DNA of 64,000 bases from an uncultured Sphingomonadales bacterium (lineage in GTDB: Bacteria > Pseudomonadota > Alphaproteobacteria > Sphingomonadales > Sphingomonadaceae): NCBI GenBank assembly GCA_903821605.1, contig CAIJLZ010000006.1:1-64000 (forward strand), given 5' to 3'. The position numbers were made by a program, and so were the translations under genes. Below are positions 6,975-15,591 of this stretch, piece after piece (within the stretch, counting starts at the first letter, position 1; every line of letters begins with the position of its first letter). Below the pieces are notes generated by a model. The model did not search any database, was not told where the DNA came from, and saw only the letters and a program-made list of their open reading frames with translations.

Positions 6975-8680
6975 GCTGGTTCTCCAGAAGGTCTGGACCG
7001 CGCCAGTTCGCGTGCGCGTAGTGCCCGCTTGTCAATTTTGCCTAGCCCATTGCGGGGCAGCGGCTGCTGCTCGAAAACTATTTCGGATGGCACCTTATAG
7101 CTGGCGATATGATCGCCGACATGTACCTTGATCTGGGCCTCAGACGGCTCACATCCCGGTTGCGTTATCACCAGCGCGACGAGCCGCTCTCCAAGGCGAT
7201 CGTCGGGCATGCCGATGGCTGCGGCCTCGACGATGTCAGGGTGTTGGTTCAATACGCGCTCGACCTCGGCACAATAGATGTTCTCGCCGCTCGAGATTAC
7301 CATGTCAGTCTTGCGGTCCACGATAGTGATGTAGCTGTCGGCGTCGATACTGCCGATGTCTCCGGTACGAAGCCAGCCTTCGGCATCGAGCGCCTTGCCT
7401 CCGCTTGCCGGTTGCCCCCAATAGCCCGCCATGACCATGGGGCCGCGCACCCATATTTCGCCAGTCTCGCCGATCGCCTGATCTTCGCCTGCGTCGTTTA
7501 CGATCCGGATTTCAGCGAGCGGATGGACCCTGCCCGACGCTTCAGGACGCACGCTGTATTCAGCGCCCATGGCCATGCTGATCGCTCCGCACGTCTCGGT
7601 CATGCCATACCCGCCGCCGACGATTGCGCGCGGAAATGCGGCCTTCACCGCCTTGAGCAAGTTGGGTGGTGTTGCCTGTCCCCCAAAACCGAGCGACTGC
7701 AAGGACGACATATCGCGACGTTCGCGCTCCTGATTGTGTATCAGGTCGCGTAGGGCAGTTGGCGGCCCACTGAACGCATTGATCTGCTCCGCCTCGACCA
7801 GACGCAACGCTTCCCCAGCGTCCCATCGGGGTATGATGACGATCTTTCCGCCGCGCGCCAGCGTCGAGAGGAAAATGGCATGGAGGCCGCTGACGTGGAA
7901 CAGCGGCACCACTAGCAATGACGTGTATTGCGGGTATTGCGTGGTGCCTCCACCGGCTTCGAGTTTGTGATCACGCATTAGCCTGTGCAGATATTCAGCC
8001 GCCACATGCTGCGACATGAGTAGCGATGTCAGGACGGCGCGATGCGTCAGGATCGTTCCCTTGGGGCGTCCAGTCGTTCCGGAGGTAAACAGGATGCACG
8101 CCGGCGCGTCGGGATCTTCCATCCGGACCGGCACGAGGGCATCGGAGTTCCCGTGAAGCGCGGACCGAAAGCCTTGACTGTCCGATTCGACGATGATGCC
8201 TGTAAATCCGGCTTCGCGAAGCAGCTTGGCCCGACGTTCGTCGGCCACCACCAGTGCACTGTCGATGTCTTCGATGCAGAATCGCATCTCATCGCCCGTG
8301 CCACGGCTGTTGATAAGCGCCGGTATCGCGCCAAGCGAAGAGGCGGCAATGAAAGCCTGCATCCACTCGGCACTATTGCGCATGGCGATCGACACCCGAT
8401 CGCCCGCGCGAATGCCGAAGTCCTGATGCATCTGCGTTGCCATCGCCCCGGCCAGAGCGCGCATTTCCGCGTACGTGACACGGCGATCGCCCTCCACGAC
8501 AAAGTCGTTGTCCGCATGGCTGGCCATGGCCTCGAAAAGCGACGCGATCGTGCCGGTCGCGCGCGCGAAGACTTTCATCGGCACGCCGCGAACCTCCACC
8601 CGGGTGATCTCGAAAGGCGCTCCGGCGCCAGTGAGATCATCGCCGGCTTCAGCCGAGGTCAAAGGGTTCTGCAGGTGCAT
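6971..8680 (-). CDS. Acyl-CoA ligase, AMP-binding
   Basis: A 569-aa ANL-superfamily enzyme: P-loop ILFTSGTTGRPKG, YGMTETCG, the hinge-region GDIGSIDADSYITIVDRKTD and a C-terminal catalytic Lys in NGLGKIDK. It activates a carboxylic acid to its CoA ester with ATP. The start at 8680 is preceded by GGGAGGAACA; the GTG at 8692 overlaps that ribosome site and is unlikely. It lies 37 bases downstream of the phosphotriesterase-like gene and overlaps the enoyl-CoA hydratase gene, so the three form one unit. The substrate is likely an aromatic or alicyclic acid (inference). Confidence 0.88.
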   Translation of the reverse strand: MHLQNPLTSAEAGDDLTGAGAPFEITRVEVRGVPMKVFARATGTIASLFEAMASHADNDFVVEGDRRVTYAEMRALAGAMATQMHQDFGIRAGDRVSIAMRNSAEWMQAFIAASSLGAIPALINSRGTGDEMRFCIEDIDSALVVADERRAKLLREAGFTGIIVESDSQGFRSALHGNSDALVPVRMEDPDAPACILFTSGTTGRPKGTILTHRAVLTSLLMSQHVAAEYLHRLMRDHKLEAGGGTTQYPQYTSLLVVPLFHVSGLHAIFLSTLARGGKIVIIPRWDAGEALRLVEAEQINAFSGPPTALRDLIHNQERERRDMSSLQSLGFGGQATPPNLLKAVKAAFPRAIVGGGYGMTETCGAISMAMGAEYSVRPEASGRVHPLAEIRIVNDAGEDQAIGETGEIWVRGPMVMAGYWGQPASGGKALDAEGWLRTGDIGSIDADSYITIVDRKTDMVISSGENIYCAEVERVLNQHPDIVEAAAIGMPDDRLGERLVALVITQPGCEPSEAQIKVHVGDHIASYKVPSEIVFEQQPLPRNGLGKIDKRALRARELARSRPSGEPA

Positions 8681-8717
8681 TGTTCCTCCCACAAAGGTCC
8701 GGCCTATAGGTAACCGG

Positions 8718-9689
8718 TTATGCGACGCCTGTGAGCAAGCGCCGCGGGTTCTGATCGAAAATCACATCGAGATCTTCGTCGGTGACGCCCCTCTCGCGCA
8801 GCTTGTCCGAAAACTCGGTGACGACATAGCTCAATGGCCTGTTGCCCGAGAGGAACTCTGCCGGAGTCATGCTCACACCCGGCGGCATCGCGAAAGGGAG
8901 TCGCGGCGATTTGAGGGTGCAGATGCAGTCCTGCGAGAGGCACAGCTGCCGCGTATAGCCGGCGGCAACCAGGGCGGCCACATAGTCAGCGCGCCGGTCG
9001 TCAGGTGCCAGGATGTCGTATCCCACACGATCGATGGCAACGAAAGTCCCGCGGTCCGCCAGCCGCGCGATTTCCTCCCAGCTGGACTGCTCGTCCTGGT
9101 GTCCGATCATGACTCTGGTCAGGTCGGCGCCGTTTTCGGCAAAGATCGCCTGCTGCACCTCGCCATGCCGGCTATGTTCAGTATGGGTGATGATCGCGCA
9201 TTGCGCTTCCCGCTGGGCCATCGCGGCGGCAGTCAGGACCTTGCGTTCGAGGGGAGTGATTTGTGCGCCTGTCGCCGCCTTGATGATGCCGGGGCGGAGA
9301 CCGGTATTGCCCACGCCGTTTTCCAGTTCGTGCAAATAGAGTTCGGCGATCTCCTCCTCGCTCCGCACGCGCCAGTACTGAGGAATTCCGGAGTCCTCGA
9401 AAAACAGGCCGGTGGCGAACACGACACGCACGCCCGACCGTTCGGAAACCTCGGCATAGAGTTCGGGGTCGCGGCCCATTTCGATGGCGCAGGGATCCAC
9501 AATGGTGCCTACGCCGTGAGTCTTCAGCTCCTGCAGCTTATCGACGGCAATCGCGACGATTTCCCGACGGTCCGGCCGACTGTTCGGATCGAGCTCCTCG
9601 CCCGGCAGGCCGATGACGATATGTTCATGGACAAGCGTTCGCCCAAGTTCCTCCGCGGCGATCGGTCCCGTGACGGTCATGACCTGCAT
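8718..9689 (-). CDS. Phosphotriesterase-like hydrolase/lactonase
   Basis: A 323-aa TIM-barrel metalloenzyme with all binuclear-site ligands visible: H21-x-H23 (VHEHI), K137 in IIKAATG (the lysine that is carbamylated in the family), H169 (ITHTE), H197 (IGHQD) and D254 (LSQDC). Members cleave phosphotriesters or, more often, lactones. Beside a CoA ligase, opening a lactone or ester to a free acid is the most reasonable role (inference). The start at 9689 has a GGGAGAGAAG ribosome site; the ATG at 9719 lacks one. It is read from a promoter homologous to that of the Rieske gene. Confidence 0.85.
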   Translation of the reverse strand: MQVMTVTGPIAAEELGRTLVHEHIVIGLPGEELDPNSRPDRREIVAIAVDKLQELKTHGVGTIVDPCAIEMGRDPELYAEVSERSGVRVVFATGLFFEDSGIPQYWRVRSEEEIAELYLHELENGVGNTGLRPGIIKAATGAQITPLERKVLTAAAMAQREAQCAIITHTEHSRHGEVQQAIFAENGADLTRVMIGHQDEQSSWEEIARLADRGTFVAIDRVGYDILAPDDRRADYVAALVAAGYTRQLCLSQDCICTLKSPRLPFAMPPGVSMTPAEFLSGNRPLSYVVTEFSDKLRERGVTDEDLDVIFDQNPRRLLTGVA

Positions 9690-9734
9690 CGTTCTTCTCT
9701 CCCACTGTACCTCAACCATTCAAGGTCCGGTACT

Positions 9735-9794
9735 CTAATGCTGGCATCGCACAGGGACGTGCTGCGTGCGACCATCAAGTAGCGCTTCCGACAT
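9735..9794 (-). pseudogene. 5' remnant of a second Rieske oxygenase gene
   Basis: From an ATG at 9794 the frame reads MSEALLDGRTQHVPVRCQH and stops. The Rieske gene starts MSEAVHDGRTPPVAVW, and the ~100 bases upstream are homologous in both places. The simplest reading is that a duplicated promoter plus gene was deleted after about 12 codons and fused to the phosphotriesterase gene, which now uses its promoter. The 19-codon peptide could still be translated as a leader. Confidence 0.7.
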
Positions 9795-9841
9795 TGCATC
9801 TCCCCTAGGCCCAAATGCCGCCAATCCCGAATCGCCACGTA

Positions 9842-9895
9842 ATAATCTAGAACTGCAGTAGCAGGTGGCAAATTGGCAGACCGAAGTCTACGAAA
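9842..9895 (-). promoter_or_regulatory. Promoter and degenerate operator of the phosphotriesterase unit
   Basis: On the minus strand, TTGCCA (9871-9866), 18 bases, then GATTAT (9847-9842). Just upstream, 9871-9895 retains one intact half-site (TCGTAGACT as read on this strand) and a diverged partner (GTCTGCC). Position relative to the -35 matches the Rieske operator, so the same TetR protein probably binds both, here more weakly. Confidence 0.6.
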
Positions 9896-10117
9896 TCCTC
9901 AGTGTCTGATCTGAAATTTGTCCGTCGTCAGAACATTTGGCGCAGATCGCGGGTAGACATGGCCGAGATCTCTGGAGCTCCCCCGGTTAGAAAGGATTAC
10001 GCGGGGGAGGGCGCTCGGTTTCTTGGCTAACTATATAATTGATCCGAGGCACCTAAATGCCCCTTTTTTAAGCAGGTAGTGACCAAATAGTGAGGGCTGT
10101 GACTCCCGAGGCTGTAG
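9896..10117. other. Intergenic stretch without a recognisable gene
   Basis: No convincing coding frame. It holds an 8-bp stem CTCCCCCG (9978-9985) / CGGGGGAG (10002-10009) without a T run, so it is not a clear terminator. Confidence 0.5.
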
Positions 10118-10186
10118 TTGATCTTCCCCCTTCTGAGTGGTCCAAAATATCTGTTATTTTGGACCACTCAGAAGGGGGAAGATCAA
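10118..10186. repeat. Perfect 32-bp inverted repeat with 5-base centre
   Basis: 10118-10149 and 10155-10186 are exact reverse complements (TTGATCTTCCCCCTTCTGAG at the outer left, GGTCCAAAATA at the inner left) around TCTGT. The length and perfection suggest two insertion-sequence ends left face to face, or a small palindromic element. It lacks a T tract expected of a terminator. The adjoining gene fragment begins right at its edge. Confidence 0.85.
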
Positions 10187-10414
10187 GAGTTGGTGCAGTA
10201 TCACGTTTACGATATCCCCTCGTCGGAAGCGACTTTTGGGCATCGATGGGGGTTACTCGAGCAGGCCGTTCGGGATGCGCCAAAAGAAATGGTCCACTTG
10301 GTCCCAACTTACCAATCGGCAGATCAGGATCACTACGATGCGCTACACGGCGGCTGCCAGCACTGGCCTGGCTGGGATTTTGGGGCCGTCGACCAGCGCG
10401 CCATAATCACCTGA
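10187..10414 (+). pseudogene. Fragment resembling an ATP-dependent DNA ligase
   Basis: The frame continuing out of the palindrome reads ELVQYHVYDIPSSEATFGHR, then LVPTYQSADQDHYDALHGGC. This fits the segment between nucleotidyltransferase motifs III and IV of phage-type ATP ligases (YHVYD..., F-R, lVPT). The adenylation Lys motif and the final EG-MvR/K motifs are missing, so it is an internal piece broken on both sides. Identity is my reading of the pattern and moderately uncertain. 10415-10575 shows nothing recognisable. Confidence 0.4.
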
Positions 10415-10575
10415 CTGGCATTGGCATGCCACGTCAGGCGTGTCGACAGCCCAGCCTTGCCGATACGCCCAGTTTCAATACGCGCGTCCATCGGCGCGCA
10501 GCCAGTCCACATGTCGGCCGGCCTGCTGGACTTAGAACTAGAGCCTCGCTGCAGTGGGCCACATCGCTGGGGCTT

Positions 10576-11733
10576 CTATGCCGCCATCGCCCGGTCCAGC
10601 ACATCGGTAATAGAGTCCGCCGCAATCATGGCCGGCTCTGCGGCAAGGTGGGCGTAGCGCGCCGTGGTCTGCACCTGTGTATGGCCCAGCAATTTCCCGA
10701 TGATGGGCAGCGAGTGTCCGGCCGCGATCGCAGTTGAGGCGAAAGTGTGCCGTAGATCGTGGATGCGGACCTCCGGAATTCCTGCCCGTGCCCGGGCGCG
10801 CTGCCAGAAGGGTTGCAGATCCGTTAAGCGCTGACCTGGTATTATCCCGGTAATGACCCAAGGGTTGCCGGGCAGGCGAGGGGCATTCTCCAACAGCTCA
10901 CAGGCCGGGCGTCCGAGGAACACCTTCTTCGCCCCCGACTTGGAGTCAGGCAGGTTAAGGGTGCGGGCTTCGAGATCCACATAGTCCCAATGCAAGGTTA
11001 TGATCTCGCTCAGGCGGCATCCGGTGTAGATGAGCAGTCGTATCGCGAGGATGGCCGAAGGCATCTCCCGACCTTCCTGCTCAATCTCCCGCAGCACATC
11101 CCCAAGATGCTTGATCTCGTCTAGGGTCAGGAACCGCTCGCGTTTCACCTCGGGGTACTTCTGGATCAAACGGCGCGGGTTGCTCCCATCAGGGCGCAGA
11201 CCCCACAGCTCGGCAAGATTGAACATCTTTGAGATGATCTCGAGGCAGCGATTGGCCTCATAGGGAATGTGCCGCAGGTCATGATGGAATTTGGTGACGT
11301 CGGCACGGGTGATTTCCGTGACCAGCATTTTCCCCAGTTTGGGGAGGATGAATTTGGCGAGGGAGCGCCGGTATCCCTTGGCCGTGCTCTCCTTGACCCG
11401 CAACGAGATATGTTGCAGGTCAAACCGTTCAGCGAGATCCTCGACCAATAGCGCCGTGCGCTTGGCCTCCCGATCGGCTGCGGGGTCTTTGCCATTTCGG
11501 GCATCAGCAAGGATGGCGAGCGCCCGGCTGCGTGCCTGTTCGGTGGTGAGGATGGTGCTGGGGCCGAGCGAGATCCGGCGAGATCGCCGCCCAGCGCGAT
11601 ACTGGACGATGTATTGCCGGCGCCCTGACGGTAGCACCCGCAGGCCAAGGCCCGGGATGTCCTCATCCCAGATGTAATATTCCTTGTCCCTTCGGGCGGC
11701 CGCTTCGACCGCGCGTTTGGTTATCTTGGTCAT
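10576..11733 (-). CDS. Tyrosine recombinase (island integrase)
   Basis: A 385-aa integrase with an N-terminal arm-binding DUF4102-like region (residues 1-60, GLGLRVLPSGRRQYIVQYR), a SAM-like core-binding domain (about 95-185) and a C-terminal catalytic domain. Catalytic residues are R240 (TGCRLSEI), K265, H325-x2-R328 (HDLRHTF), H351 (LLGHT) and Y360. It should integrate and excise the island at tRNA-fMet. The start at 11733 is chosen because the longer in-frame extension is low-complexity and lacks a ribosome site. It appears intact, so the island may still be mobile. Confidence 0.92.
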   Translation of the reverse strand: MTKITKRAVEAAARRDKEYYIWDEDIPGLGLRVLPSGRRQYIVQYRAGRRSRRISLGPSTILTTEQARSRALAILADARNGKDPAADREAKRTALLVEDLAERFDLQHISLRVKESTAKGYRRSLAKFILPKLGKMLVTEITRADVTKFHHDLRHIPYEANRCLEIISKMFNLAELWGLRPDGSNPRRLIQKYPEVKRERFLTLDEIKHLGDVLREIEQEGREMPSAILAIRLLIYTGCRLSEIITLHWDYVDLEARTLNLPDSKSGAKKVFLGRPACELLENAPRLPGNPWVITGIIPGQRLTDLQPFWQRARARAGIPEVRIHDLRHTFASTAIAAGHSLPIIGKLLGHTQVQTTARYAHLAAEPAMIAADSITDVLDRAMAA

Positions 11734-12163
11734 GTCCGTGTCACTTCTGTCGATCGGATTTGTGACCGCGGCTGGCCGGTTGCACCCAGGTGGTTGGCGT
11801 CCCACCTCGATGCGACCGGTCTTGCCTCGGCTGACACAACGGGTGCTGATCAGTGCCTGAGAAGTCAACGAACATATTGAAAAGAAGTAACAAAAGGAAA
11901 ATTGGCGCAATCAAGCGTATGAGGCGAGAGAGCCCAAAGGGTGGCAATGGCCCAGCCCGGGGGTCTTAGCTCGAATCGCTGACTGCATTCCGGCCATCTT
12001 CGCCGAACGGGCCGTAAGCACTGTGGAAGCAAGAGGAGGCAAAAGAGGGCAAATGCCGACGCAATCGTGCGGGGGAGGGGCCTGCTAGACATTCGTCCAT
12101 CTGTCGGTAATGTCGCACTTATGTCGGCTGCATCGCGCTATATCTAAGTCACTGAAAATGCAT
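11734..12163. other. Integrase upstream / attachment region
   Basis: No gene seen. It holds the integrase promoter region and, at 12012-12050, the arm-type repeats. No excisionase-like frame was recognised. Confidence 0.5.
12012..12050 (+). repeat. Direct repeat, possible integrase arm-type sites (right)
   Basis: The first 25 bases are identical to 209-233. The following AGAGGAGGCAAA and AGAGGGCAAA form two tandem variants of one motif. Position between integrase and attR is right for arm-binding sites. Confidence 0.5.
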
Positions 12164-12209
12164 CTCATAACCTGAAGGTCGTAGGTTCAAATCCTACTCC
12201 CGCAACCAA
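12164..12209 (+). repeat. attR: second copy of the tRNA-fMet 3' half
   Basis: A 46-base exact copy of 96-141. The sequence before it cannot form the tRNA 5' half, so it is a displaced attachment site and not a functional tRNA. Confidence 0.9.
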
Positions 12210-12240
12210 CAACACCAAACACCGTCAAACACACCACAAT

Positions 12241-12262
12241 AGCTCCCCAAGGGGAGCTTTTG
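12241..12262 (+). terminator. Original tRNA-fMet terminator displaced by the island
   Basis: Stem AGCTCCCC-AA-GGGGAGCT followed by TTTT, lying at about the same distance from attR as the terminator at 173 lies from attL. Confidence 0.65.
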
Positions 12263-12358
12263 GCGTTTCTAACGCCTGCCAGACAGCGCAGCAGACCAAT
12301 AACGACAAAAACGCCGGCAAGATTGACAATCCTGCTCTGCGCCGTGATCAACAAGGGC

Positions 12359-13522
12359 ATGACCGCTGTAATCACTTGCCCAATGCAGAGCCGCGCAGAC
12401 TGGCTTGAGGCGCTCCTCGCTATCTGTGCGCCAGTGCTGGAATATGGTGCCGCTGGGACGCTCAAAAAAGCGATGCCGGTCGAGGCGCCGATTAATCCCG
12501 AGCAGCGCCGCCCTTTCTCTCATCTGGAGGCATGTGGGCGGACGCTGGCGGGGCTGGCGCCGTGGCTGGAACTCGCCGGGCTGGAAGGCCGGGAGGCGGA
12601 ACTACAGGACGCGGCGCGTCAACAGGCGCGGCAACTGATCGCGTCGATCACCGATCCCGCATCGCCGGATTATCTGAATTTCAGCCAAGGCCTACAGCCC
12701 GTCGTCGACGCCGCCTATCTGGCGCAGGCGATCATGCGCGCGCCGCATGTTTTGTGGAATGGCCTGTCGAACGATGTCAAAGCCAATGTCCTGCGGGCCT
12801 TTGGCGCAACCCGCAGGATCAAGCCGTGGCGTAACAACTGGTTGCTCTTTTCAGCGATGATCGAGGCTTTTTTCTGTGCGGTCGGCGCTGATTTCGACCG
12901 GATGCGTATCGACTATGCGATCCACCAGATGGAGCAATGGTATGTCGGCGATGGCTTCTATAGTGACGGCGATACGTTCCATTTCGATTATTATAATTCT
13001 TATGTGATCCACCCGTTCCTGCTCGATATCCTGCGGGTCACGCAGCGCGAGCGCCATTGGGTCGAGCTTTACCCCCCAGCGCTTGTCCGGGCGCAGCGTT
13101 ATGCGGTGGTGCTGGAACGGATGATTTCCCCCGAAGGCGCGATGCCGATGGTCGGACGTTCGCTCAGCTATCGGTGCGGCAATCTCCATGCGCTGGCTCA
13201 TCTCGCGCTGCTCAAGCTGTTGCCGGATACATTGCCGCCGGGTCAGGTCCGTGAGGCCATCGCCGCCGTCGCCTTCAGAAGCCTGTCCGCCCCGCGGACG
13301 CTGGATGCCGAAGGCTGGCTGGCCGTCGGCTTTTTCGGCCAGCAGCCCAGCCTTGCCGAACATTATATTTCGACGGGCAGCTTATATATGTGCACGCTGG
13401 CGTTCATGCCCTTGGGCTTGTCCGCCGATGATCCGTTCTGGCAAGGCCCGGGCGTGCCCACAACCAGTGAGCGGATTTACGGGGGTGTTGATATGTCGGC
13501 CGATCACGCCTTGCGGGAATGA
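12359..13522 (+). CDS. DUF2264-family protein
   Basis: A 387-aa protein with DUF2264 hallmarks: NNWLLFSAMIEAFF, then QMEQWYVGDGFYSDGDTFHF and DYYNSYVIHPFLLD, an all-helical (alpha/alpha)6-type fold expected for carbohydrate-active proteins. No activity is established here. The ATG at 12359 is preferred because the next upstream start lies inside the tRNA terminator region. First chromosomal gene after the island; a glycosyltransferase gene converges on it. Confidence 0.8.
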   Translation: MTAVITCPMQSRADWLEALLAICAPVLEYGAAGTLKKAMPVEAPINPEQRRPFSHLEACGRTLAGLAPWLELAGLEGREAELQDAARQQARQLIASITDPASPDYLNFSQGLQPVVDAAYLAQAIMRAPHVLWNGLSNDVKANVLRAFGATRRIKPWRNNWLLFSAMIEAFFCAVGADFDRMRIDYAIHQMEQWYVGDGFYSDGDTFHFDYYNSYVIHPFLLDILRVTQRERHWVELYPPALVRAQRYAVVLERMISPEGAMPMVGRSLSYRCGNLHALAHLALLKLLPDTLPPGQVREAIAAVAFRSLSAPRTLDAEGWLAVGFFGQQPSLAEHYISTGSLYMCTLAFMPLGLSADDPFWQGPGVPTTSERIYGGVDMSADHALRE

Positions 13523-13527
13523 TCGGC

Positions 13528-14295
13528 TTAGCCCTTGCCGAAATAGATCCGGTTGAGGCCGTCGATCCGGAATGGTCGGCCATTTAACAGACCGTCGAGC
13601 GTTGCATAGCCGCCGGTTCGGATCGGCCCTTGTTGTGCGATGCGATGCGCTGACAGGTCGGCGTTCAGCCGCACCATGACCCGATATGCCTCCGACGGGT
13701 CTTCACCTTGACGGATCACTTCGTGCATTTTTTCCTGATCGCTATTCTCGATCGCGGGCTTGGCGGGGGCGGGTAGTCGGACGATAGGCCAGCCCATCAC
13801 GGCCATGCGCTTAATGAGGTCCATATCCTGCATGCCCATCGGCAGCAGCCCTTCATCATAGCCGCCAATCTGGAAAAACAACGCACGGGGCAGGCCAATG
13901 CGACCGCAGGAGCCATCTTTCCATGCCCCGGTGAATTGGTGGCATGGCCGCTGTTGTTGGTGCGCGTGGCGGATGTGACGCAGATCGTCCGCCGTCATAA
14001 AATTATCGGCATCAAGCCCGAACAGATAGTCGCCCGTCGACATGCGATGGGCGACGTTTTTGGCGATCGGGCAACTCCAGCTCACGGGGCTTGTAACTTG
14101 CACGAAGCGGAGTTTGTTTTGCTCAATCGCGGCTTTGAAATGGGTCCAAATCCATTCGGAGAGACCGTCATTCGAGCCATAATCGACAAGAACAATTTCG
14201 CTATCATCTTCAAGGTACGAGAGATTTTGGCCAAGGGTCTCGCGAACCTGCCACAGTCTATTTTTGCTCGTGATACAAAAGCTGATATTTTTCAT
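13528..14295 (-). CDS. Family 2-like glycosyltransferase
   Basis: A 255-aa GT-A fold protein: start MKNISFCITSKNRL, VLVDYGSNDGLSEW nucleotide-binding region (about 35-48), DADN (DXD-like metal site, about 95-98) and GGYDEGLLPMGMQDMDLIKR, the acceptor-side ED/QD segment. It transfers a sugar from a nucleotide donor; acceptor unknown. Its 3' end lies 6 bases from the end of the convergent DUF2264 gene. Confidence 0.78.
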   Translation of the reverse strand: MKNISFCITSKNRLWQVRETLGQNLSYLEDDSEIVLVDYGSNDGLSEWIWTHFKAAIEQNKLRFVQVTSPVSWSCPIAKNVAHRMSTGDYLFGLDADNFMTADDLRHIRHAHQQQRPCHQFTGAWKDGSCGRIGLPRALFFQIGGYDEGLLPMGMQDMDLIKRMAVMGWPIVRLPAPAKPAIENSDQEKMHEVIRQGEDPSEAYRVMVRLNADLSAHRIAQQGPIRTGGYATLDGLLNGRPFRIDGLNRIYFGKG

Positions 14296-14434
14296 GAGCC
14301 GACCGATGTTGAGCGTAAAATAATAACCGGCAGTATGGCCGGGTGTAAAGCCTACACATTTTTTGATGTAGGCATATACTGATTATTGCGCGCTTCGAGC
14401 GACCTTAGGGCTGGCCGCATGGGGCGGGTATGAA

Positions 14435-15328
14435 TTATTTAGCTGTCGGACTTTCCGAATGTTTTCCGCGTAATTCATCAATTTCAGCTTCGCGCCGCTT
14501 GAGATAATAAGCGCGCATCGCGGCATAGGGATTGTCGCTCGACTGGATCTTGCGCAATTCGTCATCCATTTCGCTGCGCTCATCCAGTGCGCTGACGCTT
14601 CCGGTTGCGAGTTGATAGGTTGGCTGGTTGAACGGGCTGCCGATGGTGGCGGGCAGCATCATCAGGTCGATGGTGCGTCCGATCATGTCGCGCACCGTGG
14701 TCGATCCAATCAGCGGCAGGAAGAGATATGGGCCGGGTTTTACATGATAATAGCCCAGCGTGTCGGCCAGCCCGTTGGAACGGCGGCGCAGATGGAGTGG
14801 ACGCTTGCTCGCCACATCGATCAAACCGACGATGCCAATGGTGGAATTGACGGCGAAGCGCACGACCGTGGTGGCCGCTTTGGCGGGCTTAAGCTGCAAC
14901 AGGAAGTTCACGAACACGATCGGTTCGTTCAAATTGTTGATGAAATTGTGCACGCCGCTGCGTACCGGCTTCGGCAGGGTGCGCTTATAGCTGCGCGCCA
15001 CCGGGCCAATGATCGCCTTGTCGACCGTTTGTATGGCCTCGAATGACACGGCGTTGACGGTTTCCAGCGGATCGCCCGGGGTCGCGGTGCGGGCGTTGAC
15101 GATGATGTCCTTGTCATCAATGCGCGCGGCGGGCGGGGTTGCATTCGGCGTGCTTATCGCGGGGGCCGGAGCCGGGGGTGTCACATTTTCCGGTGCGACG
15201 AGCGGCGTTGGCGCGGCGGGATCGGCGCTTGGCGCGGCTATCGGGGCGGCGGCGTCACCGGCGATCGCTGGAACATCCGCTGACGCGCCAGCCAGCAACA
15301 GGGCAAGAGTAACGGAAGTGACGGTCAA
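14435..15328 (-). CDS. mlaA: MlaA (VacJ)-like outer-membrane lipid-asymmetry protein
   Basis: A 297-aa protein. From about residue 84 it has the VacJ pattern: DPLETVNAVSFEAIQTVD, the P-x-A-x-x-Y segment, HNFINNLNEPIVFVNFLLQ and GYYHVKPGPYLFLPLIGSTTVRD. MlaA removes misplaced phospholipids from the outer leaflet. It starts at a TTG (a stop lies nine codons upstream) and carries a Pro/Ala-rich spacer at about 20-70. The signal sequence has no lipobox cysteine, unlike the usual lipoprotein. No mlaBCDEF is nearby. Confidence 0.83.
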   Translation of the reverse strand: MTVTSVTLALLLAGASADVPAIAGDAAAPIAAPSADPAAPTPLVAPENVTPPAPAPAISTPNATPPAARIDDKDIIVNARTATPGDPLETVNAVSFEAIQTVDKAIIGPVARSYKRTLPKPVRSGVHNFINNLNEPIVFVNFLLQLKPAKAATTVVRFAVNSTIGIVGLIDVASKRPLHLRRRSNGLADTLGYYHVKPGPYLFLPLIGSTTVRDMIGRTIDLMMLPATIGSPFNQPTYQLATGSVSALDERSEMDDELRKIQSSDNPYAAMRAYYLKRREAEIDELRGKHSESPTAK

Positions 15329-15591
15329 AAATCTGCCTTTCTACGCATCTGCCTGCACCGGCTGCGGCTTGTCCATGCGGCTATGATCGGGAAATTGTCA
15401 ATTGATCCCCGGTGCTGTGACGCTACGGATCCGCCATCGCCGCAGTTTATGAGGGCGTGTTATTGTTGCATTTGGTTGTTGAAATCGCCTTGGCTCGTTA
15501 ATGCTGCCCTCGAACTGAGGTCTGCCGCTGGTGGTGACGTCAGGTTAGAGGCGTTGCGATGTTCGCCGCGTGGAGGAGTAGATAAATTCAC

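Noticed and set aside
9978-10009. 8-bp stem as terminator of the phosphotriesterase unit
   Set aside because: It lies upstream of the unit, with no T run on either strand.
10118-10186. Palindrome as a rho-independent terminator
   Set aside because: Arms of 32 bp are far longer than usual, there is no T run, and no intact gene ends there.
12164-12208. A second tRNA-Met gene
   Set aside because: Only the 3' 45 bases of the tRNA are present; the 5' half cannot be formed.
12260-12358. Longer N-terminus for the DUF2264 protein
   Set aside because: It begins within the tRNA terminator region and encodes residues unlike the family start.
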